Part shown: piece after piece, positions 34,007 through 40,702 of the stretch
How the letters are laid out: every line of letters begins with the position of its first letter
Position numbering within the stretch: the stretch's first letter is position 1
From: an uncultured Clostridia bacterium
Lineage (GTDB): Bacteria; Bacillota; Clostridia; Monoglobales; Monoglobaceae
NCBI GenBank assembly: GCA_947625905.1
Contig: CANQQJ010000033.1
Span: 1 to 40,990, forward strand
Direction: 5' to 3'
DNA length: 40,990 nt
Notes under the pieces: model-generated
What the model saw: only the letters and a program-made list of their open reading frames with translations
What the model was told of the DNA's origin: nothing
The model's database searches: none
Position numbers and translations under genes: made by a program

Positions 34007-34937
34007 TTAAAGCATCCCTTTCTAAAAAAGAAAAACAGCCACACGGATTCTCAACTTCCCCAAAATAGCACTCGCTACATAAATATGGGTGTTTGCTATT
34101 TTTTCTATACATTTTCATTTCATCAGCAATGTAATTATATGCATTCTCATACGAAGAAAATTCTGTTAAAGGCATACCGCCTATATAGTCTTGTGTTACA
34201 TAACAATGATAAACCGCTAAATCAGTGGATAAAAACACCCTCGGTCTACACACAGCCTTTATAGCACCCAACTTATAAAAAAAGCGAAAAATATCTTCGT
34301 CTATTACACAAGGAGGTATTGGGCAGTCAAATTGCATTTCTATCCCTCTCGGCATAAGATTCTCTTGATATATCTTATATAAATACTGATATAACTGTTT
34401 GGATTCTTTAAAACTGCTCCACGAATTTTCTTTGTTTTCTTTAGGGCTTGATTGAGAAACTCGAAGCTTCTTTATATTATATTTATCAAGTAAATACATG
34501 ATATCATTCATTTCATATGGCAGTTTCCAAAATGTTTTGCCAAGAACAATGCGAAAACCCCTTTTTATAGCCGTTTCAATATTATTTTCAATATATTTCC
34601 ATTTTCGTTCTCCGACGAAACTACGATCATTTACATTTACCAGAATTGTACATGATGAAGCCTTAAGTTTTGATATGCATTCCGGCACTGTCAAATTCGA
34701 AAAAATTAATATTTGAGAAATATCTTTTAATTTTTCCAAAATAGCACTTATATTTGAAAACAGAAATGGTTCTCCTCCTGTTATTTTTACGCTGTCAATT
34801 TTATTGTTTTTACAAAAGGATATAAAACGCATCATGTCTTCATCGGACAGTACCGAAGAAGAATCCTTATTTGCAAAACAATATGGACAATCTAAATTGC
34901 ATTTTTTTATAACTTGTATCGATAATTCCTTATACAT
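33993..34937 (-). CDS. Second radical SAM enzyme of the RiPP cluster
   Basis: A 314-aa enzyme with CNLDCPYC (13-20, CxxxCxxC) and TGGEPFLF (about 54-61). The C-terminus carries further Cys (VCRPRVFLS, CYVTQDY, CSECYFGEVENPCGC) that look like a short SPASM- or twitch-type auxiliary cluster site. The protein is shorter than its neighbour at 32591-33733 and appears to be a different subfamily, so two distinct modifications are possible. AGGTGA precedes the ATG. It is the first gene after the precursor, separated by 101 bp that includes a strong hairpin, so it is probably expressed less than the precursor. Confidence 0.85.
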   Translation of the reverse strand: MYKELSIQVIKKCNLDCPYCFANKDSSSVLSDEDMMRFISFCKNNKIDSVKITGGEPFLFSNISAILEKLKDISQILIFSNLTVPECISKLKASSCTILVNVNDRSFVGERKWKYIENNIETAIKRGFRIVLGKTFWKLPYEMNDIMYLLDKYNIKKLRVSQSSPKENKENSWSSFKESKQLYQYLYKIYQENLMPRGIEMQFDCPIPPCVIDEDIFRFFYKLGAIKAVCRPRVFLSTDLAVYHCYVTQDYIGGMPLTEFSSYENAYNYIADEMKMYRKNSKHPYLCSECYFGEVENPCGCFSFLERDALNEIK

Positions 34938-34975
34938 TTTTTCACCTAAATTAAACAGTTACTTTAACAGATAGA

Positions 34976-35015
34976 TATGGGGTACGGCTCACCCTGCGGC
35001 GAGTCATTCCCCATA
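34976..35015 (-). promoter_or_regulatory. Hairpin between precursor and first radical SAM gene
   Basis: TATGGGG and CCCCATA (34976-34982 and 35009-35015) form a 7-bp outer stem and an inner stem pairs CTCGCC with GGTGAG. There is no long T run. In RiPP operons such an element usually partly stops or stabilises the transcript so that the precursor mRNA is in excess over the enzyme mRNA. Confidence 0.6.
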
Positions 35016-35038
35016 CCGATGTCATCGCATTCAGGCAA

Positions 35039-35149
35039 TTAGCCATTATAGCAACAACCGCTCCAATCAGTAGAGCATGTTTCTTTACCGTATATTCTTG
35101 CAGCTTCTTCATGAACAAGTATCTGCAAAGTTGGCATCTCAAACTTCAT
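35039..35149 (-). CDS. RiPP precursor peptide, 36 aa
   Basis: A 36-codon gene directly upstream of the radical SAM gene. It begins MKFEMPTLQILVHEE, a leader of the M-x(3-4)-P-x-[LM]-x-[IV] type common in Firmicute precursors, and ends KETCSTDWSGCCYNG. The putative core has three Cys (25, 32 and 33), one Trp (29) and a Gly-rich end. The ribosome site GGGGGTGA lies 6-7 nt upstream of the ATG. A promoter at 35168-35196 is 20 nt before that. The Cys could be bonded by radical SAM enzymes and Trp29 is a candidate for prenylation. The identity is inference from size, motif, position and ribosome site. In another frame a longer ORF (34951-35142) is weaker and rejected. The frame goes on for 24 codons after the TAA. 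Confidence 0.6.
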   Translation of the reverse strand: MKFEMPTLQILVHEEAARIYGKETCSTDWSGCCYNG

Positions 35150-35167
35150 GTGTTTCACCCCCTTTAT

Positions 35168-35196
35168 ATTTTATAAGCTTATATACAAATACTCAA
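35168..35196 (-). promoter_or_regulatory. Candidate promoter of the precursor gene
   Basis: TTGAGT (35191-35196) and TAAAAT (35168-35173), spaced by 17 nt on the minus strand. It would give the precursor its own, higher transcription in addition to the read-through from upstream. The short imperfect palindrome CTCATATTGAG lies at its -35. Confidence 0.5.
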
Positions 35197-35227
35197 TATG
35201 AGTTATGTGAAGCTCCTAATTTATGTT

Positions 35228-36124
35228 TTACTTCTTAACTCTGTAATAAAATTTATGCATTAAATTATTATTTTTTATTGATATACAGTGCTCGGCCGGT
35301 ATAATCATATTATCGACATTCATAAAAGCTTCTACAACTTTTCTGCTCTTTTGGGTGGCATCTTTCTTCCATATTTGATTTTCAATAATTTGTATATTCT
35401 TATATCTCTCACTATGAGTTTCCTCTTTTAAATGAAAATATATTTTATATTCTTCATTGCCATCTAATGCAGTATTTAATGCAAAAACTGACATGACCAG
35501 CCTTGAAGCCAGCATTTCAAAGGGGCGATATATATTTTTTTTAATTTCTTCAGATATGTGAACCGAAGCCAAAAGATCTTGAATACACATCAATGAAGAA
35601 ATGTTGTTTACTTCCCCAAATTTTGCATACTTTTCTTTATAAGAAAAAAATGTATAATATATTTTTATACCTATAGCTCTATCATCATCAGATTTTATGA
35701 TTCCATATCCAGCGCAAGGATAAACAGATGTATTGGTAAATTTTCTTATAATATTTCCATAGGAAATATATCTTTTTTTCGTCTCCTCTGGTATACCAAT
35801 AATATCAAAAGTCTTCTGAAGTTCATCCATGGCTATAGTCTCTTCTGTAAAATCATTTCTATAATACATCTTTTCGCGATATTTACGATTAGGTCGATCA
35901 ACTACAGAGAAAGAACGCTCAGTATGCTGAATTGAATTATCCTCTAATACATAAAATTTTATATCAGTTATATCTCCATCTGCTACGTCAAAACCGATAA
36001 AACGTAAATCATTTGCTAATAGAGGATTGCCGTGTAGGTATTGCTTTACCACATTCTCGTAAGTTAAAATAGGCACCTCTATTTCATTAGATATTTTAGA
36101 TAATTCTGTCAATATTTTTTTCAT
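35228..36124 (-). CDS. Probable ABBA-fold aromatic prenyltransferase
   Basis: A 298-aa protein with no immediate family in ordinary terms. The length matches cyanobactin-type prenyltransferases (about 300). Four Lys-x-Tyr pairs lie on predicted strands: KFY (56-58), KIYYTFF (154-160), KIYF (227-230) and KFYY (291-294). In DMATS-type and cyanobactin enzymes such Lys/Tyr pairs, about 70 residues apart, shield and bind the diphosphate; here the middle two are 73 apart. Inference only. Support: idi in the same operon and a Trp in the precursor. Likely role: transfer of dimethylallyl to that residue. GAGGTAAGAACA precedes the start at 36124; a longer reading from 36172 has no site. It is the first gene and its leader crosses the invertible segment. 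Confidence 0.45.
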   Translation of the reverse strand: MKKILTELSKISNEIEVPILTYENVVKQYLHGNPLLANDLRFIGFDVADGDITDIKFYVLEDNSIQHTERSFSVVDRPNRKYREKMYYRNDFTEETIAMDELQKTFDIIGIPEETKKRYISYGNIIRKFTNTSVYPCAGYGIIKSDDDRAIGIKIYYTFFSYKEKYAKFGEVNNISSLMCIQDLLASVHISEEIKKNIYRPFEMLASRLVMSVFALNTALDGNEEYKIYFHLKEETHSERYKNIQIIENQIWKKDATQKSRKVVEAFMNVDNMIIPAEHCISIKNNNLMHKFYYRVKK

Positions 36125-36155
36125 TGTTCTTACCTCATTAGTATTTGTGGAGCGC

Positions 36156-36172
36156 ATGATTACATTAATCAT
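36156..36172. promoter_or_regulatory. Perfect palindrome in the leader of the prenyltransferase gene
   Basis: ATGATTA, CAT, TAATCAT (7-bp arms around 3 nt) lies between the transcription start expected at about 36229 and the start codon at 36124. It could be an operator or a leader hairpin. No dedicated regulator is encoded nearby. Confidence 0.45.
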
Positions 36173-36180
36173 CCAGCATA

Positions 36181-36212
36181 TTTATCGCAAAACTCTATGG
36201 TTTTGCGATAAA
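36181..36212 (+). repeat. Left 32-bp inverted recombination site (13-6-13)
   Basis: A 13-bp arm TTTATCGCAAAAC, the 6-bp spacer TCTATG, then the exact reverse complement of the arm. This is the standard layout of a tyrosine-recombinase core site (compare loxP 13-8-13 and dif 11-6-11). The copy at 37545-37576 is its exact reverse complement, so the two spacers are in opposite orientation and recombination would invert the DNA between them. Confidence 0.85.
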
Positions 36213-36235
36213 CCGATTTCATCACAGTTTATTGC

Positions 36236-36264
36236 ATTATAGCACATTTCGACAAAAAATGCAA
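36236..36264 (-). promoter_or_regulatory. Promoter inside the invertible segment, facing the RiPP operon
   Basis: On the minus strand TTGCAT (36259-36264), a 17-nt spacer and a perfect TATAAT (36236-36241). The predicted start is near 36229, giving a leader of about 105 nt that contains the 36181-36212 site as a hairpin. No other good sigma-A promoter was found for the prenyltransferase gene in this orientation. Confidence 0.7.
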
Positions 36265-36303
36265 GATAAATTTGGTGATTTTGCTTGTAAAAAATGTAGA
36301 AAT

Positions 36304-36345
36304 TTATTGTGCTGTTTTATGCAGATTGCGGAAAAAGCACAATAA
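36304..36345. other. 10-bp inverted repeat upstream of the recombinase gene
   Basis: TTATTGTGCT (36304-36313) and its reverse complement (36336-36345) lie between the divergent promoters. A related AGCACA occurs at 36241 beside the outward -10. It may be a site where the recombinase or a regulator binds both promoters. Confidence 0.4.
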
Positions 36346-36348
36346 TGC

Positions 36349-36357
36349 TGATATAAT
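36349..36357 (+). promoter_or_regulatory. Extended -10 promoter of the recombinase gene
   Basis: TGATATAAT: a perfect -10 with a TGn extension and no good -35 (TTGCGG at 36326 is 20 nt away). It is 47 bp before the recombinase start, and the ribosome site AAGGAGGAG follows. Confidence 0.5.
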
Positions 36358-36364
36358 TGATATA

Positions 36365-36385
36365 TTCATCGTCAAAACTATGGTC
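36365..36385 (+). repeat. Direct repeat flanking the recombinase gene, left copy
   Basis: The 21-mer starting TTCATCGTCAAAAC matches the copy at 37482-37502 in 18 of 21 positions, in the same orientation. It resembles the 13-bp arm of the inversion site with one inserted base and contains the CTATGG of its spacer. It lies between the promoter and the ribosome site and could be an autoregulatory recombinase-binding site or an old integration site. Confidence 0.5.
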
Positions 36386-36404
36386 TTTTTAAGGAGGAGT
36401 CATC

Positions 36405-37481
36405 ATGAGCCGTAAAGGAGAAAATATCTACAAACGTAAAGATAAGCGTTGGGAAGGACGCTATATTGATTCATATAACGTCGAAGGAAAGGCTGTATAT
36501 AAATCAATATATGGAAAAAGTTATACCGAGGTTCGGCTTAAAATGAGAAATCGTCCGGAGTCAAACAAGGGAAAATCTGTAAATATATCTCTTGTGGCTT
36601 GGGTAGAGGATTACTTAAAAGCGCAGGAATGCAAAATAAAACTAACTACTGTCAAGGTCTATGAGCGTTATTTAAATAACTATATAAAGCCATTTTTTGG
36701 AAATATCGCTTTGCGAAAAATGGGCAAGGATATATTGCAGAGCTTTGTGAATTCCCTGTCGGAGCGTTCTCCGTCAACAGTGAAGGGGATTTTTTCTTTT
36801 CTGCGAGAAGCTTTGAAAAAAGCAGGTAAGGATGAGTATATCTCCCCGATATGGCTTGATATTGAACTGCCAAAAATAAAGAAAAATGAAGTTGTAGCGT
36901 TCACGCGAGATGAACAGCGGAAGATTGAAAACGCACTCAATCTTGAGGAAAATCCGAATGATATAGGGATATTGTTATGTTTATATACCGGATTGAGAAT
37001 TGGTGAGGTTTGCGGATTGAGATGGGAGGATATTGATTTTGTCGAAGGGAATTTGTTCGTGAATCGTACAGTGCAGAGAATAACTATTGACGGCAAATCA
37101 GTTTTACGGGAATTGCCGCCAAAGAGCGAAACGTCACGCCGGAAGATACCGATCCCATCGTTTATTGTGGATAAATTAAAATTTGTAAAGAGCTATAGCT
37201 CGTCAAAATACGTCTTAAACACAAATCTTCATGTCACCGATCCGCGTATATATCAATATTACTATAAAAAAGTGCTTGAGCGTGCCGGAGTGAGGTATGC
37301 TAATCCTCATACGATGCGGCATACATTCAGCGTCCGTGCCCTGGAGCTTGGGTTTGATGTTAAAACCTTGAGCGAAATACTCGGTCACGCGGACGCGGCA
37401 ATTACTCTGAAAACTTACGCTCATTCGCTTGATGAGCATAAGCGGAACAGTATGGAAAAATTCTCGGATATGTCCGTGTAA
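36405..37481 (+). CDS. Tyrosine recombinase (phage-integrase family)
   Basis: A 358-aa site-specific recombinase. An N-terminal arm-binding-like region and SAM-like core-binding domain (about 60-150) precede the catalytic domain. The active-site set is complete: Arg198 (TGLRIGE), Lys240, His302 and Arg305 (HTMRH), His328 (LGHAD) and Tyr338 (LKTYAHS). AAGGAGGAG lies 6-7 nt upstream of the ATG. It is the only gene of the 1.4-kb segment and the only plus-strand gene in the window. It lies between perfect inverted 13-6-13 sites, so it probably inverts its own segment. It could alternatively be an integrase left from a lost element. Confidence 0.9.
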   Translation: MSRKGENIYKRKDKRWEGRYIDSYNVEGKAVYKSIYGKSYTEVRLKMRNRPESNKGKSVNISLVAWVEDYLKAQECKIKLTTVKVYERYLNNYIKPFFGNIALRKMGKDILQSFVNSLSERSPSTVKGIFSFLREALKKAGKDEYISPIWLDIELPKIKKNEVVAFTRDEQRKIENALNLEENPNDIGILLCLYTGLRIGEVCGLRWEDIDFVEGNLFVNRTVQRITIDGKSVLRELPPKSETSRRKIPIPSFIVDKLKFVKSYSSSKYVLNTNLHVTDPRIYQYYYKKVLERAGVRYANPHTMRHTFSVRALELGFDVKTLSEILGHADAAITLKTYAHSLDEHKRNSMEKFSDMSV

Positions 37482-37502
37482 TTTACCGTCAAAAATATGG
37501 TC
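37482..37502 (+). repeat. Direct repeat flanking the recombinase gene, right copy
   Basis: TTTACCGTCAAAAATATGG and two further bases, starting one base after the recombinase stop. It differs from the copy at 36365-36385 at three positions. The repeats tightly frame the coding region. Confidence 0.5.
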
Positions 37503-37509
37503 AGAAATA

Positions 37510-37537
37510 TTGAAAAATCCTGTAATTATGCTATTTT
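37510..37537 (+). promoter_or_regulatory. Possible weak promoter facing out of the right end of the segment
   Basis: TTGAAA (37510-37515), 16 nt, TATTTT (37532-37537). In the sequenced state it reads into the terminator at 37580-37618. After inversion it would read toward the RiPP operon, so the flipped state might not be fully off. Confidence 0.3.
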
Positions 37538-37544
37538 CTTAATG

Positions 37545-37576
37545 TTTATCGCAAAACCATAGAGTTTTGCGATAAA
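37545..37576 (-). repeat. Right 32-bp inverted recombination site (13-6-13)
   Basis: Exact reverse complement of 36181-36212: arm, spacer CATAGA, arm. The perfect identity over 32 bp, although 1.3 kb apart, suggests recent or maintained recombination between them. Confidence 0.85.
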
Positions 37577-37579
37577 ATA

Positions 37580-37618
37580 GCCGACGGAGCTATACACATC
37601 CGTCGGCATATATTTTTT
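37580..37618 (+). terminator. Rho-independent terminator beyond the right inverted site
   Basis: GCCGACGGA (37580-37588) and TCCGTCGGC (37599-37607) with a 10-nt loop, followed by ATATATTTTTT on the plus strand. It stops transcription leaving the segment to the right and could also serve the serine recombinase gene from the other side (TATTTTATC on minus). Confidence 0.8.
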
Positions 37619-39197
37619 AAATTAACAAATATTCCTTCGTCTCGCCGTCTTTAAATTCAAAGACGATTTTATCGCGGAACACCGATATCTTGTCTACTAT
37701 GCTTCCGAACAGGACTTCATCGAAATCCTCGATTACTTCCCTGCCCTTTATCTGATTTATGAACGCGGCACATTTACGGCTGCGGTCTATTCGGGAGGCT
37801 TTTTCCTGCTCCCACTGTGCCTGCACCGCCTGAGCAGCCTCGCACTCCGCCATAAGCTCCGCGAAGGTGCTGTTGTACTCCTCCGCAGGGATTTCCGTGC
37901 TCATTCCGAGCTTCATGTAGTCCTGCGCCGCCTTTGATTTTTCGGCGACATTCCGCTTCGCCTTATTGAGTTTCTTGTCAATCTCCGTCGTGTCGAGCAG
38001 CCGGTCTATGGTTTCCGCGACTATGCCGATTACCTCGCCGACGCCGTCTATCAAATCGTTAAATACCTCGATAAACGCGGCCTTGATTTTCTCGTCGGTC
38101 AAATGCGGAGTGCCGCATTTCTCGGCGTTTTTGAATTTGTTATTGCACTGCCATATCACGCGGCGGTATTTGCTGTTGCTGTGCCATACCTTTGAGCCGT
38201 ACATACTGCCGCACTCGCCGCAGTATATCAAGCCGGAAAATATGCTCGCCGTGGGCTTATAGTTCCGGCTCTTGCTGCGCCGCTCAAGCTCAAGCTGAGT
38301 CATGTCAAAAACCTCTTTGCTTACAATCGCCGGATGACTGTCCTCGATGTAATACTGGTCTATCTCGCCCTCGTTTTTCTTGGTTGTTTTTGTGAGAAAA
38401 TCAACTGTAAAGGTTTTTTGCAGCAGTGCCGAACCCTTGTATTTTTCGTTCCTGAGAATAGAGCCTATCGTGGACGGAGACCATTTACTGCCGCCGCGCG
38501 GCGTAGGAACATTGGCTTCGGTCAATGCTCTTGCAATATAACTCGGCGTTTTGCCTTCGAGAAATGTTTTGTAAATGTAGCGGACGACCTTTGCCTCGCT
38601 CTCCACGATCTGCGGCTTACCGTCCGCTCCCCTTTCGTAGCCGAGGAACTGACTGTATGCCATGCTTACCTTGCCGTCCGCGATACGCTTTCGCCAGCCC
38701 CATTTGACGTTTTCCGAAATGGAGCGGCTTTCCTCCTGCGCGAGGCTGGACATGATTGTAATCAGCAGCTCGCCCTTGCTGTCAAAGGTATAAATGTTTT
38801 CCTTCTCGAAATATACCTCAACGTTATTCGCTTTAAGCTCCCTGACCGTTACAAGACTGTCGACCGTATTTCTCGCAAATCGGCTGACCGACTTTGTGAG
38901 TATCAAATCAATCTTACCGTCGAGCGCGTCCGCGACCATACTTTTGAAACCGTCGCGCTGTTTGGTGTTTGTGCCTGTTATTCCGCTGTCCGCGTACATT
39001 CCGGCAAAAATCCAATCCGGACGCGACTGTATCAGCTTGCTGTAATAATCGACCTGCGCCTCGTAGCTTGTAAACTGTTCGTCGCTGTCGGTCGATACTC
39101 TGGCATACGCCGCCACGCGCCGCTTCGATTTCTCCGCTACCGGCGCGTTTGAAAACATGGGCTTTGTCGCCGGAATTACTGTGATGTTCTTTGCCAT
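37617..39197 (-). CDS. Large serine recombinase
   Basis: A 526-aa recombinase. The N-terminal resolvase domain carries AYARVSTDSDEQ (catalytic Ser35), DSGITGT, and SVSRFARNT. A recombinase domain about 190-300 follows, then a zinc ribbon (YCGECGSMYG and later CNNKFKNAEKCG) and a coiled coil about 380-470. The full length fits a functional integrase/excisionase of a phage or transposon-type element. Its start directly abuts the stop of the second recombinase gene (TAA then ATG). It ends beside the terminator at 37580-37618, so it probably marks one end of the element. Confidence 0.9.
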   Translation of the reverse strand: MAKNITVIPATKPMFSNAPVAEKSKRRVAAYARVSTDSDEQFTSYEAQVDYYSKLIQSRPDWIFAGMYADSGITGTNTKQRDGFKSMVADALDGKIDLILTKSVSRFARNTVDSLVTVRELKANNVEVYFEKENIYTFDSKGELLITIMSSLAQEESRSISENVKWGWRKRIADGKVSMAYSQFLGYERGADGKPQIVESEAKVVRYIYKTFLEGKTPSYIARALTEANVPTPRGGSKWSPSTIGSILRNEKYKGSALLQKTFTVDFLTKTTKKNEGEIDQYYIEDSHPAIVSKEVFDMTQLELERRSKSRNYKPTASIFSGLIYCGECGSMYGSKVWHSNSKYRRVIWQCNNKFKNAEKCGTPHLTDEKIKAAFIEVFNDLIDGVGEVIGIVAETIDRLLDTTEIDKKLNKAKRNVAEKSKAAQDYMKLGMSTEIPAEEYNSTFAELMAECEAAQAVQAQWEQEKASRIDRSRKCAAFINQIKGREVIEDFDEVLFGSIVDKISVFRDKIVFEFKDGETKEYLLI

Positions 39198-40460
39198 TTA
39201 CATATACCTCCGTCTCAGATTTTCGTAATTTCTCGCTTTCATCTCATCGCTCCATTTACGGTTTATCTCCCATTCACGGATTGCCTCGGAGCCGTCCTCG
39301 AAAATAAACCTGACCTTACATTCCGGCAAGATAAATATTGTTCTGATTTCTTTATTGAATCCTTTGGACAAATTCAAAAGCACGTCGTCGGGTATCTGTT
39401 TATTGGAGCATTTATCCTTTCCTGCGTTGTTATATGAATTGCATTTCCACACAAAATGTTCCGACGGCGTTCCGGTATGAACCTTTTTTCGATAATACTT
39501 CGCTCCGCAGCAGCCGCAGAATACCATATTTTTAAATTGATAATCATACGGTGCGACACGAGGATTGCGTTCAGCTTTGTCGGCTATGATTTTCTGCACC
39601 CTTTCGAATGTATCGCGGTCAATAATCGGCTCGTGGTTATCGGTAACAAGGTATTTTTTAAGGACGCCGTTGTTCACAAGCGTTCGTTTGGAAATGTGGT
39701 TTTCAGAATAATATTTCTGCAATAGAATATCTCCCGCATATTTTTCGTTTTTCAGCATTTCTACTATGCTTGCCTTGTTCCACGTCTTACCTCCCGGAGC
39801 AGATATTCCCCGACCGTTAAGCCGCTTGGCAATGGTTATCGTACCGATTCCGTTCAGGTACATTTCAAAAATTAATCGTACCACGGCGGCTTGTTCCTCG
39901 TTAATCGTTATTTGACGGTTCTTGATATTATAGCCGTAAATCTGAAATCCGTTTGCTATGCCTTCCTCGTAATTATGATGTATCCGCCACTTGCAGTTTT
40001 CGCTCACCGAGCGGCTTTCCTCCTGTGCAAAAGAAGCGAGGATAGTGAGCATTAACTCACCATCCCCGCTTGTGCTATGGATATTCTCTTTCTCGAAATA
40101 CACATCAATTCCGATACTTTTAAGCTCTCGAACCGTCTCAAGCATGGTTACCGTATTCCTTGCAAAACGGCTGATCGATTTTGTAATTATCATATCGATC
40201 TTGCCCGCTCTGCAGTCCGTGAGCATACGCTGAAAATCATCGCGCGTATCCTTTGTGCCTGTGACCGCGGAATCGGCGTACACTCCCGCGTAAATCCAAT
40301 CACGCCGGGACTGGATAAGTTCCATGTAATAGCTGACCTGCGCCGATATGGAATGAAGCATCGCGTCCTTACCGGATGACACTCTTGCATACGCGCATAC
40401 CCGTTTCCGCTTTGGTACCAGCGGTTTCTTGGCTTCGATTTTTTGTACATTTCTGTCCAT
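39198..40460 (-). CDS. Second large serine recombinase, shorter C-terminus
   Basis: A 420-aa paralogue with CAYARVSSGKD (catalytic Ser28), DSAVTGT and SISRFARNT, a recombinase domain about 175-270 and a zinc ribbon (FCGCCGAKYY, with CNSYNNAGKDKC). It lacks the long coiled coil of its neighbour and ends in a short basic tail, so it may be an accessory subunit or act in a heteromeric pair. Arrangement in direct tandem with another serine recombinase is common at one end of clostridial prophages and transposon-like elements. GGAAGG lies about 12 nt upstream of the start, a loose spacing. Confidence 0.9.
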   Translation of the reverse strand: MDRNVQKIEAKKPLVPKRKRVCAYARVSSGKDAMLHSISAQVSYYMELIQSRRDWIYAGVYADSAVTGTKDTRDDFQRMLTDCRAGKIDMIITKSISRFARNTVTMLETVRELKSIGIDVYFEKENIHSTSGDGELMLTILASFAQEESRSVSENCKWRIHHNYEEGIANGFQIYGYNIKNRQITINEEQAAVVRLIFEMYLNGIGTITIAKRLNGRGISAPGGKTWNKASIVEMLKNEKYAGDILLQKYYSENHISKRTLVNNGVLKKYLVTDNHEPIIDRDTFERVQKIIADKAERNPRVAPYDYQFKNMVFCGCCGAKYYRKKVHTGTPSEHFVWKCNSYNNAGKDKCSNKQIPDDVLLNLSKGFNKEIRTIFILPECKVRFIFEDGSEAIREWEINRKWSDEMKARNYENLRRRYM

Positions 40461-40542
40461 AAACCATCTTCCTTCCTATATTTATTGTAGGTCTATATTA
40501 CCGTAGAAACCGCATAAAATCAAGTATTTCGGCGATTATTCA

Positions 40543-40701
40543 TCAGCGTAAAGCAGACAAAATAGGGCGGTATTTTTTGAGCATAATTGTATCAATTTTA
40601 GCGTATTCAGCCTTTGTAAGAAGCCCCTGACCGAGCATGGCTTTCACCATGTTCATTGAAACCTTGTAGCTGCTTTCCGCTTTCAGTTGCTCTGTTGTCA
40701 T
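40543..40701 (-). CDS. SHOCT-like small protein, 52 aa
   Basis: A short protein reading MTTEQLKAESSYKVSMNMVK and then MLGQGLLTKAEY, a SHOCT-like helix-turn pattern (LLTKAEYxKI). Such small proteins commonly lie just before serine recombinase genes in clostridial mobile elements. The ATG is one base after the stop of the next gene upstream, so translation is coupled. The function is unknown. Confidence 0.7.
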   Translation of the reverse strand: MTTEQLKAESSYKVSMNMVKAMLGQGLLTKAEYAKIDTIMLKKYRPILSALR

Positions 40702-40702
40702 A

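Larger units (their letters stand above)
36181..37576 (+). mobile_element. Predicted invertible segment with its own tyrosine recombinase and an outward promoter
   Basis: The 1.4-kb segment is bounded by perfect 32-bp inverted repeats and holds the recombinase gene, the promoter facing out to the left (36236-36264), a weaker one facing right (37510-37537) and secondary site-like repeats at 36365 and 37482. In the sequenced orientation the strong promoter drives the RiPP operon. After inversion the same promoter would face the terminator at 37580-37618. Whether it inverts is inferred from layout, not observed. Simple integration by the recombinase would give direct, not inverted, sites. Confidence 0.6.

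Noticed and set aside
34951..35142. 63-codon ORF overlapping the precursor region
   Set aside because: It has no ribosome site, its composition is unlike a leader or core, and the shorter ORF at 35039-35149 has a strong ribosome site and a typical leader.
38334..39152. 272-codon plus-strand ORF
   Set aside because: It is antisense to the well-supported serine recombinase gene, with no ribosome site or recognisable domain.
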